64,000 bases of DNA, taken from the NCBI RefSeq assembly GCF_042433955.1, contig NZ_JBHLUH010000021.1, positions 124,001 to 188,000 of the forward strand. The letters run 5' to 3'. Positions 1-7,862 of this stretch are shown in pieces. The notes under the pieces are model-generated. The model did no database searches and was not told where the DNA came from. It was given only the letters and a program-made list of their open reading frames with translations. Position 1 is the first letter of the stretch, and every line of letters starts with the position of its first letter. The stretch comes from Phytohabitans kaempferiae (GTDB lineage Bacteria > Actinomycetota > Actinomycetes > Mycobacteriales > Micromonosporaceae). A program made the translations under genes and the position numbers.

Positions 1-2
1 CC

Positions 3-698
3 AACCCCAGCCCCTACATGTACCTGCTCCGCTTCGACGACTTCGACATCGTCGGCTCCTCACCGGAGGCGCACCTGAAGGTGACCGGCGGGAGCGGAGG
101 CACCGCGCAGCGGGCACTGCTTCACCCCATCGCCGGCACCCGCCCGCGCGGCGCCACGCCGGAGGAGGACGGCGCGCTGGCCGCCGAGCTGATCTCCGAC
201 CCCAAGGAGCGGGCCGAGCACGTGATGCTTGTCGACCTCGGCCGCAACGACCTGGGGCGGGTCTGCCGGCCCGGCACGGTGGAGGTGCCCGAGTTCGCGA
301 CGATCGAGCGCTACAGCCACGTCATGCACATCGTCTCCACCGTGGTGGGTGAGCTGCGCGAGGACCAGACGGCGTTCGACGCGCTCGCCGCCACCTTCCC
401 GGCCGGGACGCTCTCCGGCGCGCCGAAGGTGCGGGCCATGGAGATCATCGAGGAGTTGGAGCCGACCCGCCGCGGCCTGTACGGGGGGACGGTCGGCTAC
501 TTCGGCTTCGGCGGCGACATGGACATGGCGATCGCGATCCGCACCGCGTTGATCCGCGACGGGCGGGCCTACGTGCAGGCGGGCGCGGGCATCGTCGCCG
601 ACTCCGACCCGGCCGCGGAGGAGCGGGAGACGCAGAGCAAGGCGGCCGCCGTGCTGGCGGCCATCGCCGCCGCGGAGACCCTGCGACCAGCGCGATGA
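3..698 (+). CDS. trpE: Anthranilate synthase component I, C-terminal part
   Basis: This enzyme makes anthranilate from chorismate, the first committed step of tryptophan synthesis. The 5' end lies outside the window, and the frame is open from base 3. The visible part is the C-terminal half of the chorismate-binding domain. It shows the segments IAGTRPRG, DLGRNDLGRV, FPAGTLSGAPKVRAMEII and YGGTVGYFGFGGDMDMAIAIR, all typical of TrpE. The stop codon overlaps the ATG of the next gene (ATGA), so the two are probably translationally coupled. The neighbours trpM, trpC, trpB and trpA confirm TrpE rather than the related PabB or MenF/EntC families. The identification is secure; only the N-terminus is missing. 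Confidence 0.96.
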   Translation, partial: NPSPYMYLLRFDDFDIVGSSPEAHLKVTGGSGGTAQRALLHPIAGTRPRGATPEEDGALAAELISDPKERAEHVMLVDLGRNDLGRVCRPGTVEVPEFATIERYSHVMHIVSTVVGELREDQTAFDALAATFPAGTLSGAPKVRAMEIIEELEPTRRGLYGGTVGYFGFGGDMDMAIAIRTALIRDGRAYVQAGAGIVADSDPAAEERETQSKAAAVLAAIAAAETLRPAR

Positions 699-1192
699 AC
701 GAGCGACGCCACTTGGTCTACGCCGTCGTGCTGTGTGCCGCCGGCGCGGGACTCGCCCTCTTCGCCGCCACGCGCACCTGGGCCGTCGACGTGGTGACGA
801 GGCCCGAGCCGCTCCCGCCCCTACGGACGCCCCGCTCCGGGGGTGACATCCTGCCCTGGCTGCCCCCCTTGGCGGTGGTGGGTCTCGCCGGGTCGGGCGC
901 GATCATCGCAACTCGTCGCTGGGCGCGACGGTGGATCGGCGTACTCCTGCTGCTTGTCGGTCTTGGGGTCGCGGCTGGCGGAGCCTACGGTCTCACCGAG
1001 ACCACGGCGTGGGCCCTGGCCTGCCTGGCGGGCGGTCTGTCACTCGCCGCCGGCGGCGCTCTCACCGCCGTGCGCGGGGCTTTGTGGCCCGGCCTCGGTG
1101 CGCGCTACGAGCGGGCGGGGCGGCGGCCGGCGGAGGGGCCGACGGCGGCCTGGGACGCGCTGGACCGGGGTGAGGACCCGACGCTGAGCTGA
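695..1192 (+). CDS. Trp biosynthesis-associated membrane protein
   Basis: This 165-aa protein is largely hydrophobic. It has an N-terminal membrane segment at about residues 8-27 and three further segments at about 53-70, 77-98 and 104-125, followed by a short polar tail. It starts on the ATG overlapping the trpE stop. Actinobacteria carry a conserved membrane protein of this size between trpE and trpC (the family often called Trp-operon conserved hypothetical), and position, length and topology fit. Its biochemical role is not established. The last 88 nt are overlapped in antisense by the small gene ending at 1105. Confidence 0.85.
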   Translation: MNERRHLVYAVVLCAAGAGLALFAATRTWAVDVVTRPEPLPPLRTPRSGGDILPWLPPLAVVGLAGSGAIIATRRWARRWIGVLLLLVGLGVAAGGAYGLTETTAWALACLAGGLSLAAGGALTAVRGALWPGLGARYERAGRRPAEGPTAAWDALDRGEDPTLS

Positions 1193-1389
1193 CTGACCAG
1201 GCGGCGCACCTCGTCGTGGCGGTCGGCGCGAGCCCGGTCGGCGCAGATGGCCTCCCACGCGTTGCCGCGGGCGGTGCGCACCCTGGCCGGCCCGATGACC
1301 GCCCGCTCGACCGTGTCGATCATGCCAACGGCGATCGAGAGGACCGAACGAGGGATCTCGACGAGGCCGTTGGGCTGCGTGTTGCTCAT
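1105..1389 (-). CDS. Small conserved hypothetical protein
   Basis: This 94-aa ORF starts at the ATG reading MSNTQPNGLVEIPRSVL. I chose this ATG because a GGAG ribosome binding site lies eight bases upstream; the reading frame continues further 5' but without a better start. The residues IPRSVLSIAVGMIDTVERAVIGPARV suggest an amphipathic helix, followed by a charged helical stretch. There is no signal peptide and no recognised catalytic motif. It faces trpC and overlaps the 3' end of the trp-associated membrane gene tail to tail by 88 nt. I do not recognise the family, and a regulatory or structural role would be a guess. Confidence 0.6.
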   Translation of the reverse strand: MSNTQPNGLVEIPRSVLSIAVGMIDTVERAVIGPARVRTARGNAWEAICADRARADRHDEVRRLVSQLSVGSSPRSSASQAAVGPSAGRRPARS

Positions 1390-1733
1390 GGCTGCGCTCC
1401 GGGTTTCAGGTGACGGGCACCGTCGAACAGTCTGCCTGAAAGTGATCGTGCGAGAGGTCTGTTTCGGGTCGATGACCTGTGCGTCAAGTGTCCCGCAACC
1501 AACCGGGCAGGTGGCCACCGCGGGGCGTGAACGTGACGCGGCGAACAGCCGGATCAGCGGCCGGGCGCTGGAGAGGATTCGGCCTCGTCACTGCGTCGCC
1601 ACCTGATCTTGATAGCCCAGGTCGGGCATTATGCCCGAGTCCATCGGGTGAGGCGTGCCATACCCCGGACTCGGACACCTCCGTGGCGCCCCCTAGCATC
1701 GGGCGAATGACACCCGGAAAGGGGAGTCCGTTG
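1390..1733. other. Intergenic region between divergent small ORF and trpC
   Basis: This 344-nt stretch separates the small minus-strand gene from trpC and must carry both promoters. It holds a perfect 17-nt palindrome (1622-1638). A TAGCAT -10-like hexamer at 1694-1699 lies seven bases before an ATG at 1707. I see no leader peptide with tandem Trp codons and no convincing T-box or attenuator. Confidence 0.5.
1622..1638. promoter_or_regulatory. Perfect palindrome upstream of trpC, candidate operator
   Basis: The sequence TCGGGCAT-T-ATGCCCGA is an 8-bp inverted repeat with a single central base. It lies 56 nt upstream of a TAGCAT hexamer that could be the trpC -10 element. The AT-rich centre and perfect symmetry look like a dimeric repressor site. 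The cognate regulator is unknown. Confidence 0.4.
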
Positions 1734-2603
1734 GTGACTGCTGAGCATGCGAACGCGGAAGACGAGGGCGGCAAGCCGGCCGCCGGGGGACCCGCGAGTG
1801 TGCTCGACGAAATCCTCGCCGGTGTGCGGGAGGACGTCGAGCTGCGACAACAGCGGGTCTCGCTGGAGCGGGTCAAGGAGCTGGCGGCGGCCGCGCCGCC
1901 ACCGCTGGACGCCTACGCGGCCCTGCGCCGCCCCGGCGTCGGCGTGATCGCGGAGGTCAAGCGCTCCTCGCCGTCGAAGGGGCAGCTCGCCGAGATCCCT
2001 GACCCTGCCGACCTCGCGACGGAGTACGCGGCGGGCGGCGCCCGGTGCATCAGCGTGCTCACCGAGGGGCGGTGGTTCGGCGGCTCGCTCGAAGACCTGG
2101 TGTCGGTGCGGGCCGCGGTCGGGGTTCCGGTGCTGCGCAAGGACTTCGTGGTCTCCAGCTACCAGGTGCACGAGGCGCGCGCGCACGGTGCCGACCTGGT
2201 GCTGCTGATCGTCGCGGCGCTGGAGCAGAAGGTGCTGACCGGCCTGCTGGAGCGGATCGAGTCGCTGGGCATGACCGCGCTCGTCGAGGTGCACACCGAG
2301 GAGGAGGCCGACCGCGCGCTCGAGGCCGGTGCCCAGGTGATCGGTGTCAACGCCCGCAACCTGCGCACGCTCGAGGTCGACCGCTCGGTCTTCGAGCGGA
2401 TCGCGCCCGGCCTGCCCAACAACGTCGTCAAGATCGCCGAGTCGGGCGTGCGGGGCCCGCACGACCTGATCCGGTACGCGTCGGCCGGTGCCGACGCCGT
2501 CCTCGTCGGCGAGGGCCTGGTCACCAAGAAGAGCCCTCGCGACGCGGTGGCCGAGCTGGTCAACGCGGGCAACCACCCCGCCACCCCAAGGCCCGTCCGG
2601 TGA
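1734..2603 (+). CDS. trpC: Indole-3-glycerol phosphate synthase
   Basis: It converts carboxyphenylaminodeoxyribulose phosphate to indole-3-glycerol phosphate. The (beta/alpha)8 barrel signature is clear: IAEVKRSSPSKG (Glu74 and Lys76 with this start), RKDFVV, DLVLLIVAALEQ, TALVEVHTEEE, GVNARNL, IAESGV and VGEGLV. Three starts are possible. GTG 1734 has AAAGGGGAG seven bases upstream and is used here. ATG 1707 would be leaderless from the TAGCAT at 1694-1699. GTG 1800 gives 267 aa, closest to the usual family length. The stop codon overlaps the trpB GTG (GTGA), so trpCBA is a coupled operon. A single-function TrpC, not a TrpC-TrpF fusion, is present. Confidence 0.96.
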   Translation: MTAEHANAEDEGGKPAAGGPASVLDEILAGVREDVELRQQRVSLERVKELAAAAPPPLDAYAALRRPGVGVIAEVKRSSPSKGQLAEIPDPADLATEYAAGGARCISVLTEGRWFGGSLEDLVSVRAAVGVPVLRKDFVVSSYQVHEARAHGADLVLLIVAALEQKVLTGLLERIESLGMTALVEVHTEEEADRALEAGAQVIGVNARNLRTLEVDRSVFERIAPGLPNNVVKIAESGVRGPHDLIRYASAGADAVLVGEGLVTKKSPRDAVAELVNAGNHPATPRPVR

Positions 2604-3817
2604 ACGCCTCCGCGGCGGGGCTGCTGCCCGACGTGAGCGGCCACTTCGGCCGGTACGGCGGGCGCTTCGTGCCCGAGGCGCTGGTGAGCGCGCTCGACCA
2701 GCTCGACGCGGCATACCGGCACGCGATGGCCGACGAGGCGTTCCAGGCGGAGTTCGGGCGGCTGCTGCGCGACTACGCGGGCGTGCCCTCGCTGCTCTAC
2801 CGGGCCGACCGCCTCTCCGCGGCCGCCGGCGCGCGCATCTACCTCAAGCGCGAAGACCTCAACCACACCGGCGCCCACAAGGTGCGCAACGTGCTCGGCC
2901 AGGCGTTGCTCACCAAGCGGATGGGCAAGACCCGGGTGATCGCGGAGACCGGCGCGGGCCAGCACGGGGTGGCGAGCGCCACCGCCGCCGCGCTCATGGA
3001 TCTCGAGTGCGTCGTCTACATGGGCGAGGTCGACACCGAGCGGCAGGCGCTCAACGTGGCGCGGATGAAGATGCTCGGCGCCACGGTCGTGCCGGTCACC
3101 ACCGGTTCGCGCACGCTGAAGGACGCGATCAACGAGGCGCTCCGCGACTGGGTCTCCAGTGTGGACAGTTCGCACTACCTTCTTGGTACGGCCGCCGGAC
3201 CGCACCCCTTCCCGGCCATGGTTCGCGACTTCGTGCGCGGCATCGGGGTGGAGGCGCGGCAGCAGTTCCTCGACCAGACCGGCACGCTGCCCGACGCCGT
3301 GGCCGCGTGCGTGGGCGGCGGGTCCAACGCGATCGGTGCCTTCCACGCGTTCGTCGGCGACGAGGGCGTCCGGCTGTACGGCTTCGAGGCGGGCGGCGAC
3401 GGCATCGCCACCGGCCGCCACGCGTCCAGCATCACCGGCGGCTCGTCGGGCGTGCTGCACGGCGCCCGGACGTACGTGCTGCAGGACGAAGACGGCCAGA
3501 CGGTCGAGTCGCACTCGATCTCGGCCGGGCTCGACTACCCCGCGGTGGGGCCGGAGCACGCGTGGCTGCACGACGCCGGGCGGGCCGCGTACCTGCCGGT
3601 GACCGACGCCGAGGCGATGGACGCGTTCCAGCTGCTCTGCCGCACCGAGGGGATCATCCCGGCGATCGAGAGCGCGCACGCGCTGGCCGGGGCGCTCGCG
3701 ATCGTGCCAGCGCTCGCCGAGGAGCTGGGGCGCGAGCCGACCATCATCGTCAACCTTTCCGGTCGGGGGGACAAAGACGTGGAGACCGCCGGTTCCTACT
3801 TCGGGCTCATCTCCTGA
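2600..3817 (+). CDS. trpB: Tryptophan synthase beta chain
   Basis: This PLP enzyme condenses indole with serine to give tryptophan. It is 405 aa with this start. The PLP lysine lies in HTGAHKVRN (Lys94) and the phosphate-binding loop is GGGSNAIG. AETGAGQHGVA, GYPAVGPEH-like and SGRGDKD segments are also present. The GTG start overlaps the trpC stop by four bases; the open frame upstream of it is only the shadow of trpC. The stop overlaps the trpA ATG (TGATG). It works as an alpha2beta2 complex with the next gene product. Confidence 0.97.
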   Translation: MNASAAGLLPDVSGHFGRYGGRFVPEALVSALDQLDAAYRHAMADEAFQAEFGRLLRDYAGVPSLLYRADRLSAAAGARIYLKREDLNHTGAHKVRNVLGQALLTKRMGKTRVIAETGAGQHGVASATAAALMDLECVVYMGEVDTERQALNVARMKMLGATVVPVTTGSRTLKDAINEALRDWVSSVDSSHYLLGTAAGPHPFPAMVRDFVRGIGVEARQQFLDQTGTLPDAVAACVGGGSNAIGAFHAFVGDEGVRLYGFEAGGDGIATGRHASSITGGSSGVLHGARTYVLQDEDGQTVESHSISAGLDYPAVGPEHAWLHDAGRAAYLPVTDAEAMDAFQLLCRTEGIIPAIESAHALAGALAIVPALAEELGREPTIIVNLSGRGDKDVETAGSYFGLIS

Positions 3818-4623
3818 TGGGGCTCGCGGAGGTCTTCGAGAAGGCGCGCGCCGAGGGGCGGGCGGTCGCGATCGGCTGCATGCCGGCTGGCTTCCCGACG
3901 GTCGACGGCAGCATCGCCTCCATGATCGCGATGGCCGAGGCGGGCATCGACGTGATCGAGGTCGAGCTGCCGTACTCCGACCCGGTCATGGACGGACCGG
4001 TGATCCAGAAGGCGAGTGACATCGCGCTCGCCCGGGGCGTCCGCACCAAGGACACGCTCCGCGCCATCGAGGCGGTGGCGGGCACGGGCGTGCCGGTCGT
4101 GCTGATGACGTACTGGAACCCGATCGAGCGGTACGGCGTCGACGCCTTCGCCCGCGACCTCGCCGCCGCCGGCGCCACCGGGCTGATCACGCCCGACCTC
4201 ATCCCCGACGAGGCGGAGGAGTGGCTGGCCGCCTCCGACGCGCACAAGCTCGACCGCACGTTCCTGGTGTCGCCGTCGTCGACCGACGAGCGGATCGCGA
4301 TGACGGTGGAGCACTGCCGGGGCTTCGTCTACGCCACCGCGGTCATGGGCGTCACGGGCGCCCGCGACCAGACGTCGGCCGCGGCGCCCGCGCTGGTCGC
4401 CCGGGTCCGGGCGGTCACCGACCTGCCGGTCGGCGTGGGTCTGGGGGTACGCGACGGCGCGCAGGCCGCCGAGGTCGGCTCCTTCGCCGACGGGGTGATC
4501 GTGGGCAGCGCCCTGGTCCGGTGCGTGCTCGACGCGCCCGACGAGGCCGCCGGGCTGGAGGCGCTGCGCACGCTCAGCGCCGACCTGGCCCGCGGTGTGC
4601 GGGCGGTCACGCGGGTCGCCTAG
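3817..4623 (+). CDS. trpA: Tryptophan synthase alpha chain
   Basis: It cleaves indole-3-glycerol phosphate to indole and glyceraldehyde 3-phosphate and channels indole to TrpB. The protein is 268 aa. The two catalytic acids are visible in IEVELPYSDPVMDGP: Glu48 and Asp59, matching Glu49 and Asp60 of the E. coli enzyme. The phosphate loop regions VGVGLGVRDG and GVIVGSALV are present. The ATG overlaps the trpB stop by one base. The gene ends four bases into the convergent NUDIX gene. Confidence 0.97.
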   Translation: MGLAEVFEKARAEGRAVAIGCMPAGFPTVDGSIASMIAMAEAGIDVIEVELPYSDPVMDGPVIQKASDIALARGVRTKDTLRAIEAVAGTGVPVVLMTYWNPIERYGVDAFARDLAAAGATGLITPDLIPDEAEEWLAASDAHKLDRTFLVSPSSTDERIAMTVEHCRGFVYATAVMGVTGARDQTSAAAPALVARVRAVTDLPVGVGLGVRDGAQAAEVGSFADGVIVGSALVRCVLDAPDEAAGLEALRTLSADLARGVRAVTRVA

Positions 4624-5135
4624 CTCGCGGCGGTCGCGAGCGGCTCCGCCTCGGTCGAGTCGGTCTCGGTCGACTCGGCGTCGGGGATCTCCGGCTCGCT
4701 GTCGCGCTCCACGTGGCGCAGCACCCCGGAGTGGCCGGCCACGGCGTCGACGATCGCGGCGCGGGCGACGGGCGTGATCGGGTCGGGCAGCGCCGCGGGG
4801 TCGTGCCACGACAGCCAGCAGATGCGGCCGGGCGAGTTGACGCTCGCCTCGCCGCCGTCGATCTGGCCGCGGAAGACGTACTTGAGCACGTCGGGCATGT
4901 CTTCGCCGCAGGCGTTGCCGGTGAGTTGGTAGATGCCGACAAGGTCGACCATGTGGGTCTCCAGGCCGGTCTCCTCGCGGATGTCGCGGATCGCCGCGTG
5001 GACCGGGCTCTCGGCCTGGCGGATGCGACCGCCGGGCAGGCACCACAGCCGGTGCCCCTGACTTTGCTGGCAGAGCAGCACGCGACCGGCGGGGTCGGTG
5101 ATGACCGCCGCGACCGCTGAGGTCAAAGAGCTCAT
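4620..5135 (-). CDS. NUDIX hydrolase
   Basis: This 171-aa protein should hydrolyse a nucleoside-diphosphate-linked substrate, whose identity cannot be told from sequence. The NUDIX box runs from the GGRIRQAE segment through AAIRDIREETGLE. It fits G-x5-E-x7-RE-U-x-EE-x-G-U, except that the second position of the RE pair is Asp, a conservative change. An acidic Ser/Thr/Glu-rich tail of about 35 residues follows the fold. I start at ATG 5135; a TTG two codons upstream is possible. A -35/-10 pair places transcription start on or next to the ATG, so the mRNA is probably leaderless. It sits convergent to trpA and divergent from lgt. Confidence 0.88.
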   Translation of the reverse strand: MSSLTSAVAAVITDPAGRVLLCQQSQGHRLWCLPGGRIRQAESPVHAAIRDIREETGLETHMVDLVGIYQLTGNACGEDMPDVLKYVFRGQIDGGEASVNSPGRICWLSWHDPAALPDPITPVARAAIVDAVAGHSGVLRHVERDSEPEIPDAESTETDSTEAEPLATAAS

Positions 5136-5143
5136 GTCCAAAG

Positions 5144-5172
5144 AGCGTACGACTGCCTAACCGATTAGTCAG
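5144..5172 (-). promoter_or_regulatory. Promoter of the NUDIX gene
   Basis: On the minus strand, CTGACT (5167-5172) and TACGCT (5144-5149) are separated by exactly 17 nt. Eight bases separate the -10 hexamer from the ATG, which implies a leaderless transcript. Confidence 0.5.
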
Positions 5173-5256
5173 CCTTCGTTCATCTCTGAACCTCTGCCCG
5201 ATTTGGGCGTGACCGGGCTAACGCGAGCCCGGTCCACGAAGGTAGCGTGTTCACCC

Positions 5257-6501
5257 GTGACAATCGCCGCTATCCCGAGCCCCAGCTCAGCGGTCTGGGA
5301 GCTTGGTCCGGTCCCGATCCGGGCATATGCGCTCTGCATCGTCCTCGGCATCGCCGTCGCTTGCGCGGTGACCGAGTTCCGGCTGCGCCGCCGTGGTGCC
5401 CCGCCCTGGGCGGTCCTCGACATCGCGGTGTGGGCGGTGCCGTTCGGCATCGTCGGCGCGCGGCTCTACCACGTGATCACCTCGCCGCAGGCATACTTCG
5501 GCGAGGGCGGCAGCCCGGCTGACGCGTTCAAGATCTGGGAAGGCGGCCTCGGCATCTGGGGCGCCGTCGCGGGCGGCGTCTTCGGCGGCTGGCTCGCCTG
5601 CCGCCAGCTCGGCATCCCGCTGACCGTCGTCGCCGACGCGGTCGCGCCGGGCCTGCCCCTCGCGCAGGCGGTGGGCCGGATCGGCAACTGGTTCAACAAC
5701 GAGCTGTACGGCCGCGTGACCACCCTTCCGTGGGGCCTGGAGATCCACCAGATGGATCCGGACAACCCCGGCCACGCGCTCCTCGACCAAAACGGCCAGC
5801 CGATCGTCGAGCCCGACCTCTACCATCCGACCTTCCTCTACGAGGCGTTGTGGAACGTCGGGGTCGCCGCGGTCGTCTTCCTCGTCGACCGCAAGCTCAA
5901 GCTGGGCCGGGGGCGGGCGTTCGCGCTCTACGTGATGGGCTACACGGCCGGGCGGTTCTGGATCGAGCTGATGCGCACCGACGAGGCCAATGTGATCGCC
6001 GGGGCGCGGGTCAACGTGTGGGTCTCCGTGCTGGTCTTCCTCGCCGCTCTGGCGTACTTCGTGCGCACCCGCGGCTTCGCCGAGTTCCTCGTGCCCAAGG
6101 AGGTCGCGCCGGAGCTTGTCACGGTCGGCGGCGACGTCTCGCAGCGCGACGTGTCGGGCAACGAGGCGGAGCGGGCGGCGGCCGGGCCGAGCGGCTACCG
6201 CGTGGTGACCGAGGAGCAATACCTACGGTTCAAGGAGACCGGCGAGCTGCCGCCCGACGACGAGCCGCGGGGCGGGGCGGACGACCTGCTCGACGACTTC
6301 GCCGACGACGATCCGGCCGAGAAGACCGGCGACGTGGCGGTCACCGAAGACGAAGGCGACGACGACCGCCCGGCCGCGCGGAAGGCGGACGGCGCGTCCG
6401 ACCCCGCTGCCGCCTCCGGTGGCGACAATGACCCGGCCGGCGGGGCGGATGCCGACTCCGACCCACCGGAGCGCGCGGTCCGATCCACCGACGACCGCTG
6501 A
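5257..6501 (+). CDS. lgt: Prolipoprotein diacylglyceryl transferase with acidic C-terminal tail
   Basis: Lgt transfers diacylglycerol from phosphatidylglycerol to the lipobox cysteine of prolipoproteins in the membrane. The family signature GRIGNWFNNELYG lies at about residues 140-152, and the first 290 residues carry seven hydrophobic segments. I start at GTG 5257 (VTIAAIPSPSSAVW). It has TAGCGT eight bases upstream, so it is likely leaderless. The open frame before it lacks family similarity. At 414 aa it is longer than usual because about 110 residues of Asp/Glu/Ala-rich, low-complexity sequence follow the last helix. Such tails occur on actinobacterial Lgt but their function is unknown. 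Several lipoproteins in this window would be substrates. Confidence 0.95.
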   Translation: MTIAAIPSPSSAVWELGPVPIRAYALCIVLGIAVACAVTEFRLRRRGAPPWAVLDIAVWAVPFGIVGARLYHVITSPQAYFGEGGSPADAFKIWEGGLGIWGAVAGGVFGGWLACRQLGIPLTVVADAVAPGLPLAQAVGRIGNWFNNELYGRVTTLPWGLEIHQMDPDNPGHALLDQNGQPIVEPDLYHPTFLYEALWNVGVAAVVFLVDRKLKLGRGRAFALYVMGYTAGRFWIELMRTDEANVIAGARVNVWVSVLVFLAALAYFVRTRGFAEFLVPKEVAPELVTVGGDVSQRDVSGNEAERAAAGPSGYRVVTEEQYLRFKETGELPPDDEPRGGADDLLDDFADDDPAEKTGDVAVTEDEGDDDRPAARKADGASDPAAASGGDNDPAGGADADSDPPERAVRSTDDR

Positions 6502-6531
6502 GGGATCGCGAGTAGCGAGGGGGCGCCACCC

Positions 6532-7728
6532 ATGCGTACGGCTGTGGTCGTCGGGGCGGGCATCGGCGGCCTGGCGGTGGCGGGCGCACTGGCCCGGTCC
6601 GGCTGGCAGGTGACCGTGCTGGAGCGCGACGACCGGGTCCGGGCCGACCGCACGGCGCTGGTCCTGTGGCCCAACGCGGTGCGCGCCCTCGACTCCCTCG
6701 GCCTGGCCGACGGGCTCGACGCGATCTCCACGCCGCTGCCCGACAGCGGCATCCGCCGGCCGGACGGGCAGTGGCTCGTCCAGCCGCGCGGGACGGGCGG
6801 GCGCGGGCCGGTGATCGTGCACCGCGAAGACCTGCACGACGCGCTCGTGGCGGGGCTCGGCGACCAGGTGGAGATCCGCACCGGCTCGGCCGTGCGCACG
6901 GTGCGGGCCAACGAGCGCGAGCGCCCCGCCGTGAGCGACGACCGCGGCACGTACGAGGCGGACGTAATCGTTGCGGCCGACGGCATCGACAGCGCGGTGC
7001 GCGGGCGGCTGGCGCCGGAGTCCACTGTGGTCAGTTCGGGCTGCGCGGCGTGGCGGGCGGTCATCCCCTGGTACCGCGTGCCACCGCTCAACGAGGGCCG
7101 CCCGGTGGTGGGGGAGACGCTCGGCGCGGGATACCGCTTCGTCGCCGCCCAGCTCGGCCAGCGCGGCTCGTCCGGTGGCTCCACGCGCGGCGGCATCTAC
7201 TGGGTCGCCACCGCCGCCGGCGCGCCCCGCCCCGAGCCGCCGGCGACCCAGCTCGCGCTGCTGCGGCGGTGGTTCGCGCGGTGGCACCCCCCGATCGGTG
7301 ACCTGCTCGCCGCCACCGAGCCCGACGACCTGGTGCAGCAGGAGGTACGCGAGCTGCGGCCGCTGCCCCGCGAGTACGGCTTCCCGGCCGGCACCGGCGG
7401 TTTCGCGCTCCTCGGCGACGCCGCCCACGCGATGCCGCACCACCTGGGGCAGGGCGCCTGCCTCGCGCTGGAGGACGCGGCGACGCTCCGCTCGGTGCTC
7501 CGTGACGCGGCGCCGGGGCGGCAGGTGCGGGAGGCGATCGCCGAGTACTCCCGCCAGCGCCGGTCCCGCGCCGCCACCGTCGTACGCCAGACCCGGCGCA
7601 TGTCGGCCGTACTCCAGGCGCGTGGCCGCCTCGCGCTCCGGGCCCGCGACGCGGCGCTGGGCACGATCAGCCCCCGCCTCATGGGGAGTGCGGCGACCGC
7701 CGCGGCGGCCTGGAAACCCCCGGCCTGA
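6532..7728 (+). CDS. FAD-dependent monooxygenase (PHBH fold)
   Basis: This 398-aa flavoprotein probably hydroxylates an aromatic or polyketide-like substrate using NAD(P)H. The N-terminal Rossmann motif GAGIGG is at residues 8-13. The DG motif appears as VIVAADGIDSAVR. The second FAD motif reads GDAAHAMPHHLGQGACLALED, starting near residue 295. It stands alone between lgt and a regulator, so the context gives no substrate. A weak GAGGGGG ribosome binding site lies upstream of the ATG. Confidence 0.9.
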   Translation: MRTAVVVGAGIGGLAVAGALARSGWQVTVLERDDRVRADRTALVLWPNAVRALDSLGLADGLDAISTPLPDSGIRRPDGQWLVQPRGTGGRGPVIVHREDLHDALVAGLGDQVEIRTGSAVRTVRANERERPAVSDDRGTYEADVIVAADGIDSAVRGRLAPESTVVSSGCAAWRAVIPWYRVPPLNEGRPVVGETLGAGYRFVAAQLGQRGSSGGSTRGGIYWVATAAGAPRPEPPATQLALLRRWFARWHPPIGDLLAATEPDDLVQQEVRELRPLPREYGFPAGTGGFALLGDAAHAMPHHLGQGACLALEDAATLRSVLRDAAPGRQVREAIAEYSRQRRSRAATVVRQTRRMSAVLQARGRLALRARDAALGTISPRLMGSAATAAAAWKPPA

Positions 7729-7862
7729 CCCGCGCCCGGCCAAACTGCCCGAAGGGGGTGGCCGCGTCGCCGGGCGGACAACATGGGCGGCCCGCGCCGG
7801 GGGCCGAAGTCGAACCGAACGGCTGCTGACCGTTGCTTGACGCGAGGGGCACACTACGCGCA

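Noticed and set aside
1390..1733. Trp attenuator or leader peptide
   Set aside because: No short ORF with consecutive Trp codons and no terminator/antiterminator pair was seen; also, the genes upstream of this region already belong to the trp cluster.
2045..2599. N-terminal extension of TrpB through the trpC region
   Set aside because: Arg/Gly-rich shadow translation of trpC. TrpB proper begins at the GTG overlapping the trpC stop.
5203..5256. Earlier Lgt start at 5203
   Set aside because: The upstream residues are not hydrophobic or family-like, and they cross the probable -10 element at 5243-5248.
7458..7540. Possible short antisense gene over the FAD monooxygenase
   Set aside because: No start or ribosome binding site fits, and codon pattern is a shadow of the monooxygenase.
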